A DNA stretch of 64,000 bases, taken from the NCBI RefSeq assembly GCF_000786205.1, contig NZ_JROH01000001.1, forward strand, positions 176,370 through 240,369. Direction: 5' to 3'. Of this stretch, positions 52,472 through 61,674 are shown piece by piece. Position 1 is the stretch's first letter. Each line of letters begins with the position of its first letter. Under the pieces are notes generated by a model. The model had not been told where the DNA came from. It searched no databases and worked only from the letters and a program-made list of their open reading frames with translations. This DNA comes from Sphingomonas sp. 37zxx (GTDB lineage: Bacteria > Pseudomonadota > Alphaproteobacteria > Sphingomonadales > Sphingomonadaceae). The translations under genes and the position numbers were made by a program.

Positions 52472-54781
52472 TTAAGACCCCGCGCACGCGCCGTTTGCGG
52501 CCAGCCCGGTAGCGGTTGCCGCAACGCCCGCGCGCGCCTCCCCAGTGGCGCGCAGCAGTACCGATGCGATTCCGGCTTCGGCGGCGACGCGATCGGGGCC
52601 GACGATTTCCCAGCCCTGGCCCGCAGCGAAGGTCACTTCGGTGTTCGCTGTGGGCACGCGATTGCCGCGCGCGTCGAGGATTTGCGCGCGCCCGAACACC
52701 AGATCGTTCGCCCCCACCGGCACCCCGGCATCGTCGATCGCGGTACAAAGCGCCGCCGCCGCGCCGGGCGTCGTCACCGTGTCGCGCGCCACTTCGCGCC
52801 CGCCGATATAGGCGACGGCCTCCAACCTGCCCGGCGCGAAGCCGCCCATATGGAAATGCACCGGCGGATGCGCGATCCTGCCCGAAATCCGCCCGCGCAC
52901 CGGCGCCTTGCGACCAAGCGACTTGCCGTTCAGCAGCAATTCGACCTCATCGGCATTGGTGAACACCCGCACATCGGGCGACGACGCGCTGGTCCAATAG
53001 CTCGCGATCTTCGCCATCGGTCCGCTCTTGAACAGCGGCGATACCTCGCTGGCATCCCGCTGCGATGCAAAGAACGAGTAGGCGAATTTGGGCAGCCGCT
53101 CGATGCTCATGATGCCCGATGTCTCGAGATCGTCGGCATAGCCGCGATTATAGTCGAACATCGCCCAATAGCCGTCGGCAAAGGCCGGGGTCGACAGATT
53201 GTCGTCATGCGCTTCCTGCACATTGGTCGCCTGTTGCAGCAGCCGCGCCTCGCCCGCGCCCAAGGGCTGGCGCGAGGTGCGGTCGGCTGCCTTCAGGTCG
53301 CCCCAGCTATCCTGTGCGAAGCCTGCATTCTGGGCATAATATTCCCAGTCGCCATATTCGGAGACGATATAGGCGCGGCCCGGCGGCTCGAAATGCTGCA
53401 ACCGGTGCTGGCGCGCCTGGAGGAAGATGTCGAAACCGTCATTCTGCCAGCCCGCCGAATAGGCCTGGCCGCCCGGATATTCCTGGGCCGCGATGCCGAT
53501 ATAGTCCTCCACCAGCGCCTTGGGCATCTGCGTTTCGTTGAGCGAGCATTCCCACGCCATGACGCTTGGATGGTTGCGGTCGCGGCGGATCATGTCGCGG
53601 CAGGTTTGCAGCGTGTAGGCGCGGAAGCGCGGATCGGGATTGATATATTGCCAGCCCGGAATCGCGTCGATCAGCACCAGCCCCAGTTCGTCGGCGGCGC
53701 GCATGAAGGCGGGCGAATGCGGATAATGCGACAGGCGCACATAGTCGAAGCCCGCTTCCTTGATCGCCTTGGCATCGCGATATTCGGCCTGCGGCGACAG
53801 CGCATAGCCGACATAGGGATATTCCTGGTGCCGGTTGACCCCGCGCAGGAAGCGCCGCTCGCCATTGATCGCAATTCCCCGCTCGTCGATCGAGAAGCGG
53901 CGGATGCCGATCCGCTGCTCGGTCACGTCGCTGCCGCCGCCGGGGCCTTCTATCGTCGTGACGAGGCGATACAGGCTGGGGCTGCGCGGCGACCAGAGCT
54001 TGGGATCGGCAAGCACGATCTGCTGCTCGCTGCGCGCCAGCGTGCCCGGCGCGACCGCCAGCGGCGCGCTGACCTCGGCAACCATCGTCGCCCCGTCGAA
54101 CAATTGCTGGCGCACGGTCGCAGTCGCGGGCACCGCGCCGCCATTGCGGACATCGGCGGCAATCGCGATCGTCGCGCGCTCGGTGCTGACCTCGGGATAG
54201 GTAACGAACAGCCCGCCGCCCGCCACCTTGCCCTCGAGCATCTCGTCGCTCAAATGCACCGGCGGTTTCACGATCAGTCGAACCCCCCGATACAGCCCGC
54301 CATAGGTATTGAAATCCAGCGTCTTCAGCGGCTTGGGGCCGGTCAGCGGATTGTCGCGATTGTCGAGCCGGACGCGAACGACATTGCCCGCACCCGCTTT
54401 CAGGTGCGGCGTAAGGTCGATCGTGAAGGGCAGATAGCCGCCGTCATGGCTGGCCACCGCGACGCCGTTCACCGACACCTCGGCGACGTTCATCGCCGCT
54501 TCGAAGCGCAGCAGCACCGTCTGCCCGGCCCAATCGGCGGGCGCATCGAAGCTCTTTTCGTAAAAGGCGATGCCCTGCCACTGGTCGTTCACCACGCGCG
54601 GTTCGATCCGCGTCGTGTGCGGCAGCGTCACCGTCTGCCACGCCGCCGCATCGGGCGCGGTCGCGGTGTCGCTCGCCGCGCGCTGGAAGCGCCAGTCAGT
54701 GTCGAAGGGGATGTCGCGCGCCGCGACGGGTGCGGCGGAAAGCGCCAGCAGCGCCAGCAGCAGCGCGCGACCCTGCATCAT
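52472..54781 (-). CDS. Glycoside hydrolase family 2 (beta-galactosidase-like)
   Basis: 769 residues with a signal peptide (cut near APVAA). An N-terminal sugar-binding domain (about 25-180: DTDWRF, FYEKSFDAP), an immunoglobulin-like domain, and a TIM barrel from about 295 follow. The general acid is Glu416 in ECSLNETQ and the nucleophile Glu475 in YIVSEYGDWE. The C-terminal part (about 610-769) adds beta domains. Its position after GH53 suggests it removes terminal galactose from the galacto-oligosaccharides. The start is directly at the GH53 stop. Confidence 0.9.
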   Translation of the reverse strand: MMQGRALLLALLALSAAPVAARDIPFDTDWRFQRAASDTATAPDAAAWQTVTLPHTTRIEPRVVNDQWQGIAFYEKSFDAPADWAGQTVLLRFEAAMNVAEVSVNGVAVASHDGGYLPFTIDLTPHLKAGAGNVVRVRLDNRDNPLTGPKPLKTLDFNTYGGLYRGVRLIVKPPVHLSDEMLEGKVAGGGLFVTYPEVSTERATIAIAADVRNGGAVPATATVRQQLFDGATMVAEVSAPLAVAPGTLARSEQQIVLADPKLWSPRSPSLYRLVTTIEGPGGGSDVTEQRIGIRRFSIDERGIAINGERRFLRGVNRHQEYPYVGYALSPQAEYRDAKAIKEAGFDYVRLSHYPHSPAFMRAADELGLVLIDAIPGWQYINPDPRFRAYTLQTCRDMIRRDRNHPSVMAWECSLNETQMPKALVEDYIGIAAQEYPGGQAYSAGWQNDGFDIFLQARQHRLQHFEPPGRAYIVSEYGDWEYYAQNAGFAQDSWGDLKAADRTSRQPLGAGEARLLQQATNVQEAHDDNLSTPAFADGYWAMFDYNRGYADDLETSGIMSIERLPKFAYSFFASQRDASEVSPLFKSGPMAKIASYWTSASSPDVRVFTNADEVELLLNGKSLGRKAPVRGRISGRIAHPPVHFHMGGFAPGRLEAVAYIGGREVARDTVTTPGAAAALCTAIDDAGVPVGANDLVFGRAQILDARGNRVPTANTEVTFAAGQGWEIVGPDRVAAEAGIASVLLRATGEARAGVAATATGLAANGACAGS

Positions 54782-55921
54782 CTACTTCCCCACCCGATAG
54801 TCGCGCGACAGGAAATCGAACGCGGGCAGCGCCTCATGCCGGCCAAGCCCGAACCACGCCGCATTTTCCCAATTCGATCCGGTGCCCCAGCGCGTCTTGC
54901 ACTGGGTCGAAACCCAGGCAGGCTCCCAATAGACGACGCCGATGCCGCCATTATCGACCACCAACTGGGTCATGTCGGTCAGATATTTGAGCTGCCCCTT
55001 GGGCGTGGCGGGATAGCCGGGGATCAGCGTGTCGGCCCCCAGCAGGTCGGGCGAACTGTCTTCCCCCTCGGTCGAAAAGGGATAGGCGGTTTCGACCACG
55101 ACGACATCGGCCTTGTAGCGCGTCTTGGCCGCCTTGATCGTCGCGCCGAGTTGCGCCGGCGTCGATTTCGACCATTTGCGATAATAGCTGATGCCGATCA
55201 GGTCGTAATCGAGCACCCCGGCCACCGTCGCCGCATCGAACCAGGGCACGACATTTTCGGGCTGGGCGATATGCAGCATGATCTGCGGATTGGTGCCGGT
55301 CTGCTTGCCCGCCGCGCGCACCGCCGCGATCCCGGCGTTGAACAGCTTGGCATTGCGCGCCCAGTTGATCTCGCCCGTCGGCCCCGCCATCAGCTCGCCA
55401 TTGGTCTCGTTGCCCACCTGCACCCAATCGGGCATCAGCCCCAGTGCGTGCAGCTTCAGCAGCGTCTCGCTGGTATAGGCACCCAGCGCCTTTGCCTGTT
55501 CGTCGGTCGATAATTTGGCCCAGGCGGCGGGCGGCAACTGCTTTTCGCCATCGGCCCAATCGTCCGAATAATGAAAGTCGAGCAGCGTCTTGTGCCCGGC
55601 GGCCTTGGCGCGCTGCAACGTCTTCACGACATCGTCATAGCCGCTGTAGCGAGTCCAGCGGGCATCGTTCCACAACCGCACGCGCACGATGTTGCCGCCG
55701 CGCTCGGCCATATAATTGAACGGATCGACCTGCTTGCCACCGGCACGAAACACCGCGCCGCAATCTTCCATCTCGTTGACGTAGGAAAGATCGGCCCCCA
55801 GGAACAAACCGCTGCGCGTAGAGCGCACTTCCTGGGGCCGCGTCGAACGTATATCCTGCGCCACCGCGCCGCCGGTAAGCGACGCGGCGAGCATCAGCCC
55901 GGTGATCGTGCGGCCGATCAC
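54782..55921 (-). CDS. Arabinogalactan endo-beta-1,4-galactanase, GH53
   Basis: 379 residues with a signal peptide. Family GH53 hallmarks: FLGADLSYVNEMEDCGAVFR, VRLWND, LLDFHYSDDWADP-like segment, general acid Glu172 in VQVGNETNGE and nucleophile Glu277 in VVVETAYPF. It cuts the beta-1,4-galactan side chains of pectin. It overlaps the receptor stop by ATGA, so the three genes are one transcript. Confidence 0.95.
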   Translation of the reverse strand: MIGRTITGLMLAASLTGGAVAQDIRSTRPQEVRSTRSGLFLGADLSYVNEMEDCGAVFRAGGKQVDPFNYMAERGGNIVRVRLWNDARWTRYSGYDDVVKTLQRAKAAGHKTLLDFHYSDDWADGEKQLPPAAWAKLSTDEQAKALGAYTSETLLKLHALGLMPDWVQVGNETNGELMAGPTGEINWARNAKLFNAGIAAVRAAGKQTGTNPQIMLHIAQPENVVPWFDAATVAGVLDYDLIGISYYRKWSKSTPAQLGATIKAAKTRYKADVVVVETAYPFSTEGEDSSPDLLGADTLIPGYPATPKGQLKYLTDMTQLVVDNGGIGVVYWEPAWVSTQCKTRWGTGSNWENAAWFGLGRHEALPAFDFLSRDYRVGK

Positions 55922-58623
55922 AGGCTGAATCCGAAGCCGAACAGATAGCGCGCGCCGAATTGCTCGAATCGGCCCTGCAGCGCGCGGTCGCCATAATAGG
56001 TTTCGAACGGTTCGTTGGTGAGGTTGTTCGCCTGGAACATCAGCGTCAGCCCGCCGACCGGGGTGGTGTCGGGGAATTCATAGCTCAGCTGGAAATCGAG
56101 CACGCCTTCGGGCGCGGTGAACAGGATGCGATCGGTATCGCCCAATTCGGTCGCATAGCTGTCGCGATAGCGATAGCCCGCGCGCGCCTCGAGGCCAGCC
56201 TTGCTGTAATACAGCACGGTGTTGAACACATGCTTTGAAAGCCCCGGCAACGCGATGTCGCCGATCGCATTATCGTCTTCCTGCACCGTGATGTTGCTGT
56301 CGGTGAAGCTGTAATTGGCATAGACGCCAAAGCCGTCGAGCGGGGCCGGCAGGAAGCTGAACGCCGTCTGGAACAGCACTTCGAAGCCGCGAATATAACC
56401 GCCATTGCCGTTCACCGGCTGGCGGAACGTACCCTCGATGTCGGGGCCGCCGGCGGGGTTGGGGGCCAGGATCGTTGTCACCTGCGGCACGATGAAGGTA
56501 TCCAGATCCTTGTAGAAACCGGCCACCGTCAACGCGCTGTCACGCCCGAAATACCATTCCAGGCTAAGATCGGCCTGGTTGGCGCGGAACGGTTCGAGCA
56601 GTGGGTTGCCGCCGACCGCTTCGGGCGCGCCGAAGTTGAACAGGCCGAACCCGGCGTTCAGGTCGTCGAGCGGCGCGCGCGACACCGCCCGGCTCAGGCC
56701 GGCGCGCAGTTGCAGCTTGTCGGTCAGTTTGAAATTCAGGTTCAGGTTGGGCAGCCAGTCGGTGAAGTTGTTCGGCGTCGCCACCGGCACCGCGGTGTTG
56801 GTCACCGATCCGTCGGGGTTCTCCGTCTGGTTGATCTGCGTGCTGGCCGACAGCGTTTCGGTGCGGATCATGCGGACGCCGGCATTGCCGCTGACCGGCA
56901 GGCCGAACAAATTGCCGGCGAGGTTCAGCTGGGTATAGCCGGCATAGGTCTTCTCGCTGACCTCCCAGCTCGATCGCTGGTCAAAGAACGACTGGGTGGG
57001 ATTGATCGGGCCGAACAATTGCTCGACCGCGTCGAGGATGCGGATCGATTGCACCCCCGGCAGCCCGGCATATTGATCGCCGAAATAGAAATTGGGGTTC
57101 CGCAGATTATCGGGCGTCGACGCGCGCGCGGCGGGGTCGATAAAGCCGAACTGGGTGCGCTGGGTATAATCCTTCGACCGGTCGGTGAAGCGACCGCCGA
57201 CGACGATCGACCGGAACAGGCCACCGCCCAGTTCGCGTTCGATGTCGAGCATGCCCGACTTCAGCTCGTCGTTGATGATCGGCGCGCCGCCGCCATTTTC
57301 AGGGATCTGGAAATCGGCGATCCGGAACAGATTGGGGTCGGTCAGGTCGGCATTGATCGTCATCGTCGGCCGGCGACCGCGGAACGACTGGAAGCTGGTG
57401 GTGGGGGCAAAGCCGACCGGCTCGGTCCGCAGCGTCAGGAATTGCTGGTCGCGCCGCGTGGTCGAATAGGCGGCATCGCCGCGCACCGTCCAGCCATTCG
57501 CAGACCAGCGCGCATTCAGGCCGCCGGCGTACAGATCGTCCTCGAAGAAGAACAACTCATTCACCCCGCGTACCACCTGTCCGAACGATTCATTGCCCGG
57601 GAACACGGTGGTGGTGATGCCGGTGATGTTGCCTCCCTGGCCGACGCCGCCGCTCAGCGTGTTGCCGAACGGCAGGCCCTCGACACGGAAGCCGCGCTGC
57701 GTTTCGTCGAAGGCGACATGGCTATAGAGGAAATCGGCATTGACCTCGAGGTTGCTCGACGGCTGCCACTGGATCGCGCCCAGCGCGCCATGGCGAATGT
57801 CGTCGCCGCCGCGTGCCAGCGCTTCGAAGCCGAACGGGATGTTGTCATTGCCCTGGCCATCGCCGTCTAGGTCGGCAAAGCTGTTGGTATAGCGAAAGAT
57901 GTTGGTGCGCGTGGTCGCCACGGCCTGGCGGCGGCCCGAATAGCCGATCGCGAAACCCAGTGTGTCCGAAAGCTGGCCGATATAGCTGGCGCTGACGATG
58001 TAGCCAAAGGGATCGGCGTCCTGCACCTTGTCGGCTTCGGTGCTGAGGCCACCGCGAATATTGACGACCAGCTTGCTGCCATTCTGCTCGAGCGGCTTGA
58101 CCGTCCGCAGATCGACCTGGCCGGCGATCGCGCCTTCCACCTGCGCGGCGGTGGGCGATTTGAACACGAACGCGCCGTTCAGCAATTCGGCGGGGAACTG
58201 CTCATAGCGGATGTTGCGATTGGCTTCGGCGGAGACGATTTCGCGCCCGTTCAGCAATGTGTTGACCAGATTGGGGCCAAGCCCGCGGATCGAAATCGCG
58301 GTGCCGTTGCCGCGATCGCGATTGGTGGTGACGCCGGGCAGGCGGGCGAGCGATTCGGCGATGCTCGCTTCGGGCAGCTTGCCGATGTCCTGTGCCGACA
58401 ATACTTCCTGCACGCGGTCGCCATCGCGCTTTTCGATCAGCGCCCGGCGCAGCGATTCGCGATAGCCGGTGACGACGATCTCGTCGGCTGGGTCGTCCTG
58501 CTGCTCGGCGGCGGGCGCGGCGATGGCATCGGGTGTGGCGGTTGCCGTCTGGGCATGGACGCCGCTTGCCTGGGTGAGCAATCCCAATGCCGCGACCGAA
58601 CTGAACAGCGCTGAACGAACCAT
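55918..58623 (-). CDS. TonB-dependent receptor, TIGR01782-type, galactan locus
   Basis: 901 residues; ATG at 58623 has GGGGGAGAG 5 bases upstream. A signal peptide is followed by the TonB box DEIVVTGYR, the plug (RRALIEKRDGDRVQEVLSAQDIGKLPEASIAESLARLPGV, GNGTAISIRGLGPNLVNTLLNGREI) and a barrel ending FEQFGARYLFGFGFSL. This is the Caulobacter/Sphingomonas carbohydrate type. Its GH53 and GH2 neighbours point to galactan oligosaccharides. Two adjoining palindromes lie before it. Confidence 0.93.
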   Translation of the reverse strand: MVRSALFSSVAALGLLTQASGVHAQTATATPDAIAAPAAEQQDDPADEIVVTGYRESLRRALIEKRDGDRVQEVLSAQDIGKLPEASIAESLARLPGVTTNRDRGNGTAISIRGLGPNLVNTLLNGREIVSAEANRNIRYEQFPAELLNGAFVFKSPTAAQVEGAIAGQVDLRTVKPLEQNGSKLVVNIRGGLSTEADKVQDADPFGYIVSASYIGQLSDTLGFAIGYSGRRQAVATTRTNIFRYTNSFADLDGDGQGNDNIPFGFEALARGGDDIRHGALGAIQWQPSSNLEVNADFLYSHVAFDETQRGFRVEGLPFGNTLSGGVGQGGNITGITTTVFPGNESFGQVVRGVNELFFFEDDLYAGGLNARWSANGWTVRGDAAYSTTRRDQQFLTLRTEPVGFAPTTSFQSFRGRRPTMTINADLTDPNLFRIADFQIPENGGGAPIINDELKSGMLDIERELGGGLFRSIVVGGRFTDRSKDYTQRTQFGFIDPAARASTPDNLRNPNFYFGDQYAGLPGVQSIRILDAVEQLFGPINPTQSFFDQRSSWEVSEKTYAGYTQLNLAGNLFGLPVSGNAGVRMIRTETLSASTQINQTENPDGSVTNTAVPVATPNNFTDWLPNLNLNFKLTDKLQLRAGLSRAVSRAPLDDLNAGFGLFNFGAPEAVGGNPLLEPFRANQADLSLEWYFGRDSALTVAGFYKDLDTFIVPQVTTILAPNPAGGPDIEGTFRQPVNGNGGYIRGFEVLFQTAFSFLPAPLDGFGVYANYSFTDSNITVQEDDNAIGDIALPGLSKHVFNTVLYYSKAGLEARAGYRYRDSYATELGDTDRILFTAPEGVLDFQLSYEFPDTTPVGGLTLMFQANNLTNEPFETYYGDRALQGRFEQFGARYLFGFGFSL

Positions 58624-58644
58624 GTTTCTCTCCCCCAAAATTCT

Positions 58645-58669
58645 GTCTTATTTATAAGACCATTAATGG
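58645..58669. promoter_or_regulatory. Adjoining palindromes upstream of the galactan receptor
   Basis: GTCTTAT-TT-ATAAGAC (58645-58660) shares one base with CCATTAATGG (58660-58669). Both are AT-rich in a GC-rich region and lie 22-46 bases upstream of the receptor start. TTATAA on the coding side could be the -10 element, so binding would block transcription. Confidence 0.5.
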
Positions 58670-58731
58670 GTCGGCGCGATAGCCGCAAGCCGCACCGCTT
58701 GGCAATGATTAGTATCGCTGGGTACCGGTTT

Positions 58732-59406
58732 TCAGCGGCAGAGGCTGTTGCCGGCCATGTCGAAATGGAAATGATTGGCGTGCGCTGCGTTATATTCGGG
58801 GCCTAGCACCGTGGTGAATCGCTTGCACGCCGATTGGTGGATCGTCCGCAGGAAGCGTTGCTCGCGATCGTCGCCCGCCCGCCAGCCGTCGAGCACGCTG
58901 ATCCGCCGGCCATCGGCCAGCACGAACACCGCGACATCGACCGCATTGGCGCGGCCATGTTCGGACAATCGGGCGCTGCCGGCGATCGGTCGGCAGGCGA
59001 AAGTGCCATAGCTTTCGATCCGCACCACGTCGCTGTCCAGGATCTGCCGCGCGGCGGGGGCGACGGCATAGCGCACCCAATTGGAAAAATTGCGCGCCAG
59101 CGGGCAACGCATCGATTTCAGCCCCGCCACCGGCACGCCGATGTCGAGCAGTTGCACCGCCCCCACCACCAGGCAACCGCCGCCGAAATCCTGATTGGGC
59201 AGGGGGCGATAATCCACCCGGTCGCGGTTGAGATCGGCCTGGCATTGCAGCGTCTCGGCGCTTGGCTGCAGGGGCAGCGACGCCGGGGCCGGCGTGCGGC
59301 TGGCGCTCGTCGGTGCCCGCCGCGCAGCCCCATCGCCGCCGCCAAAGACACAGCCGGTCAAAAGGGCAGGCAGCATCGCTGCTGCCAACAGGGAACGGAT
59401 ACGCAT
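58732..59406 (-). CDS. Extensin-like C-terminal family lipoprotein
   Basis: 224 residues. Lipobox LLTGC in the N-terminus, a short linker, then the extensin-like C-terminal domain with CQADLNRDRVDYRPLP, LKSMRCPLARNFSNW, ESYGTFACR, LSEHGRANAVDV and ANHFHFD. The pairs of His and Asp resemble M15-like metal sites. It is common in alphaproteobacteria, with unclear substrate; wall or glycoprotein binding is a guess. Divergent from the HNH gene. Confidence 0.9.
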   Translation of the reverse strand: MRIRSLLAAAMLPALLTGCVFGGGDGAARRAPTSASRTPAPASLPLQPSAETLQCQADLNRDRVDYRPLPNQDFGGGCLVVGAVQLLDIGVPVAGLKSMRCPLARNFSNWVRYAVAPAARQILDSDVVRIESYGTFACRPIAGSARLSEHGRANAVDVAVFVLADGRRISVLDGWRAGDDREQRFLRTIHQSACKRFTTVLGPEYNAAHANHFHFDMAGNSLCR

Positions 59407-59605
59407 GACTTCATGCTACCCTATCAAGCTGAACCCTTGGCGAATGATTTGCACAGGCAGGCGCAAAATCTGTGTGAATGATGGCATCCTCATGGCGGCA
59501 TTGGCTATCGGTACGCCTCGATGCTGGCGCAGGCCCGATGCTGGTGTAGAGATGCCGCCCGCCCGCCGACGATCGGCAGGGCGTCGTCGGATTTCAGGGA
59601 TAGGC

Positions 59606-59944
59606 ATGGCCCGCAAGCAATCGAAATATGAGCGCGATGAAGCGCCGCGGAACGAGGATGCCGCACCGGCGGTGGTGCCGAACTGCTGGCTATGCGGGCG
59701 GCCCACCGGCACCACCATTATCTGGCACCATCCCGTGCCCAAGAGCCGGGGCGGGCGCGATGTCGTGCCGATGCACCCGATCTGCCAGAAAACGGTGACC
59801 ACCACCTTCACCAATTCCGAATTGCAGCGCCACGGCATGGACGTTGCCGGGCTGCTGGCGAACCCGTCGATCCAGAAATTCGTCGATTGGGTGGCAAAGA
59901 AAGACCCCGATTTCAACGCCGCCATCACCCGCAAACAACGCTGA
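59606..59944 (+). CDS. HNH nuclease-like protein
   Basis: 112 residues from ATG at 59606, CAGGGATAGG upstream. CWLCGR and a further HPIC form a zinc-binding knot around WHHPVPKSRGG, the HNH pattern; NSELQRHG follows. The frame is open upstream across the extensin gene, but that extension is unsupported. Cleavage is unproven; related small proteins in sphingomonads are of unknown role. No restriction or phage gene is adjacent. Confidence 0.78.
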   Translation: MARKQSKYERDEAPRNEDAAPAVVPNCWLCGRPTGTTIIWHHPVPKSRGGRDVVPMHPICQKTVTTTFTNSELQRHGMDVAGLLANPSIQKFVDWVAKKDPDFNAAITRKQR

Positions 59945-59999
59945 TCCAGCCTCGCCTGCGCTGGTAAGCGCCACCTTTTCCTGAACGGAGACCGCCGCA

Positions 60000-61301
60000 A
60001 TGCTCCGCCATCTGTTCGCCGCCGCGCTGCTGCCCATCTGCGCCGCGCTATCCCCGGTGTCGGCGCAGCAATCGGCCCCGGCGCAGCTCAGCGCGATTGA
60101 CCGGGTGTGGTCGGGCCACAGCGCGCGTTTCGCGCTGCAGGTGACGGCGGACCGGATCTTCGTCGCTTATTATGATGCCAACCGCCAGTTGACGGTCGCA
60201 TCGCGGTCCCGGCGTTCGGCGGATTGGGTGTATCACAAGCTCGATAGCTGGCTCGGCTGGGACAGCCATAATTACATCGCGATGGCGCTCGATCCGGCGG
60301 GCCATATCCATGTCGCCGCCAACATGCACAATGATCCGCTGGTCTATTATCGCAGCGGCGTTGCCGGCGACGTCCGCACCCTTACCCGGCAGCGCGTGAT
60401 GGTCGATCCGGCTATCGAGGCGCGGATGACCTATCCGATCTTCCTGCACGACGGCACCGGGCGACTGGTCTTCAAATATCGCGACGGCGGCAGCGGCAAC
60501 GGCAACGAAATCTACAACGTCTATGACGCAGCCGCGCAGCGCTGGACACCGCTGCTGCAAACCCCGCTCACCGATGGCGAGGGGCAGCGCAACGCCTATT
60601 TCATGGGGCCGGCGCTGGGGCCGGACGGGTATTTCCACATCGCGTGGGTCTGGCGCGAGACGCCGATGGCGGAAACCAATCACGATCTGTCCTATGCCCG
60701 CAGCCGGGATATGGTGCGCTGGGAGCGCGCCGACGGCACGCCGCTGTCACTGCCGATCCGGCTGTCGACCGCGCAGATCGTCGATCCGGTGCCGGTCGAG
60801 GGCGGCATGATCAACAACAACACCGTCATCGGCTTCGACCCCGCTGGTGCCGCGATGATCACCTTCCACAAGTTCGACCGGGCGGGAAACACGCAAATCT
60901 ATGTCGCCCGCGTCGAGGGTAAAGGCTGGCGGATCGCGCAAGTCAGCGACTGGCAGGGTTTTCGCTGGGATTTTCGCGGCGGCGGTTCGCTGAACAGCCG
61001 CCTATCGGTAAAGGGTGCGCGGCCGGTGGGCCGCGACCGCATCCGTATATCGGTGATCCGCGATGGCAAGCCGATCGATTTCCTGCTCGATGCCAAGACA
61101 CTTGCCCGGCTGGAGGAAACGCCCGGCACGTTGCTCGCCGATACGCTGGCGGGATCGATCGCGGTGCCGCCGGGGATGGTGCTGAACACCGTCGAGGACG
61201 CAAGCGGCATCGCGCTCGCCTGGCCCACCCGCCCGCCAAATCGCGACCAGCCGAGCCCGGATATTCCCGATCCCGGCGTCCTCCGGCTGGTGATACCCTG
61301 A
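60000..61301 (+). CDS. BNR_4-type beta-propeller protein with polysaccharide-lyase-like residues
   Basis: 433 residues, signal peptide cut near LSPVSA. It contains DSHNYIAMALDPAGHIHV, NMHNDPL, MTYPIF and KYRDGGSGNGNEIYN, the signature of the BNR_4 propeller group that includes ulvan lyases PL24/PL25. His90, His110, Tyr145 and Arg161 keep the spacing (20 and 16) that I recall for the lyase quartet of PL25. A secreted polysaccharide lyase is therefore plausible but unproven. It stands alone between the HNH gene and a tRNA. Confidence 0.75.
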   Translation: MLRHLFAAALLPICAALSPVSAQQSAPAQLSAIDRVWSGHSARFALQVTADRIFVAYYDANRQLTVASRSRRSADWVYHKLDSWLGWDSHNYIAMALDPAGHIHVAANMHNDPLVYYRSGVAGDVRTLTRQRVMVDPAIEARMTYPIFLHDGTGRLVFKYRDGGSGNGNEIYNVYDAAAQRWTPLLQTPLTDGEGQRNAYFMGPALGPDGYFHIAWVWRETPMAETNHDLSYARSRDMVRWERADGTPLSLPIRLSTAQIVDPVPVEGGMINNNTVIGFDPAGAAMITFHKFDRAGNTQIYVARVEGKGWRIAQVSDWQGFRWDFRGGGSLNSRLSVKGARPVGRDRIRISVIRDGKPIDFLLDAKTLARLEETPGTLLADTLAGSIAVPPGMVLNTVEDASGIALAWPTRPPNRDQPSPDIPDPGVLRLVIP

Positions 61302-61373
61302 TCGAACCGGCACCCCTCCGGGGTCCGCTGCCCCCCGGCAAGCGAAGCCTTGAGGGCGGGGTATTTCGGAAAA

Positions 61374-61448
61374 TGGTGCTGCTGGGGAGGATTGAACTCC
61401 CGACCTCGTCATTACCAATGACGCGCTCTACCACTGAGCTACAGCAGC
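61374..61448 (-). tRNA. tRNA-Thr (GGT anticodon)
   Basis: The reverse strand folds as a tRNA: acceptor GCTGCTG/CAGCAGC, D arm TAGCTCAGTGGTAGAGC, anticodon stem CGTCA/TGACG around TTGGTAA, and T arm GGGAGTTCAATCCTCCC. The anticodon GGT reads ACC and ACT. CCA is encoded. It does not show attachment-site repeats nearby. Confidence 0.95.
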
Positions 61449-61539
61449 AACGCCCCGCAGCCTTGCGGGCGGGGAGGGGCCTATGTGCAGGGGAGCGGGT
61501 GATTGTCAAGCGCGGCTTGCGCGGCGTACAGCAACACCC

Positions 61540-61674
61540 ATGACCACCGACGACGATAAAAAGGCGCGACTGGCGCAAGCGCTGCGCGACAATCTGCGGC
61601 GGCGCAAGGCGCAGGCGCGCGGCGAGGAGTCTGCCGCCGTGCCTCCCGCCGTTCCGCGCGAGCCTTCCGAATAA
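61540..61674 (+). CDS. Small charged hypothetical protein
   Basis: 44 residues from ATG at 61540 with no strong ribosome binding site; the frame is open upstream. The sequence (TTDDDKKARLAQALRDNLRRRKAQARG) is helical and basic, then Ala/Pro-rich. Similar short proteins are found near pepP-like genes in sphingomonads as far as I recall. Its stop abuts the convergent Xaa-Pro aminopeptidase stop. It is the weakest gene call in the window. Confidence 0.5.
   Translation: MTTDDDKKARLAQALRDNLRRRKAQARGEESAAVPPAVPREPSE

Noticed and set aside
52682..55513. 943-codon plus-strand frame opposite GH2 and GH53
   Set aside because: Arg/Gly-rich shadow; the minus strand has full GH2 and GH53 enzymes with catalytic residues.
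61374..61448. tRNA-Thr as an integration site of an island
   Set aside because: No duplicate of the tRNA 3' end and no integrase gene was seen on either side.
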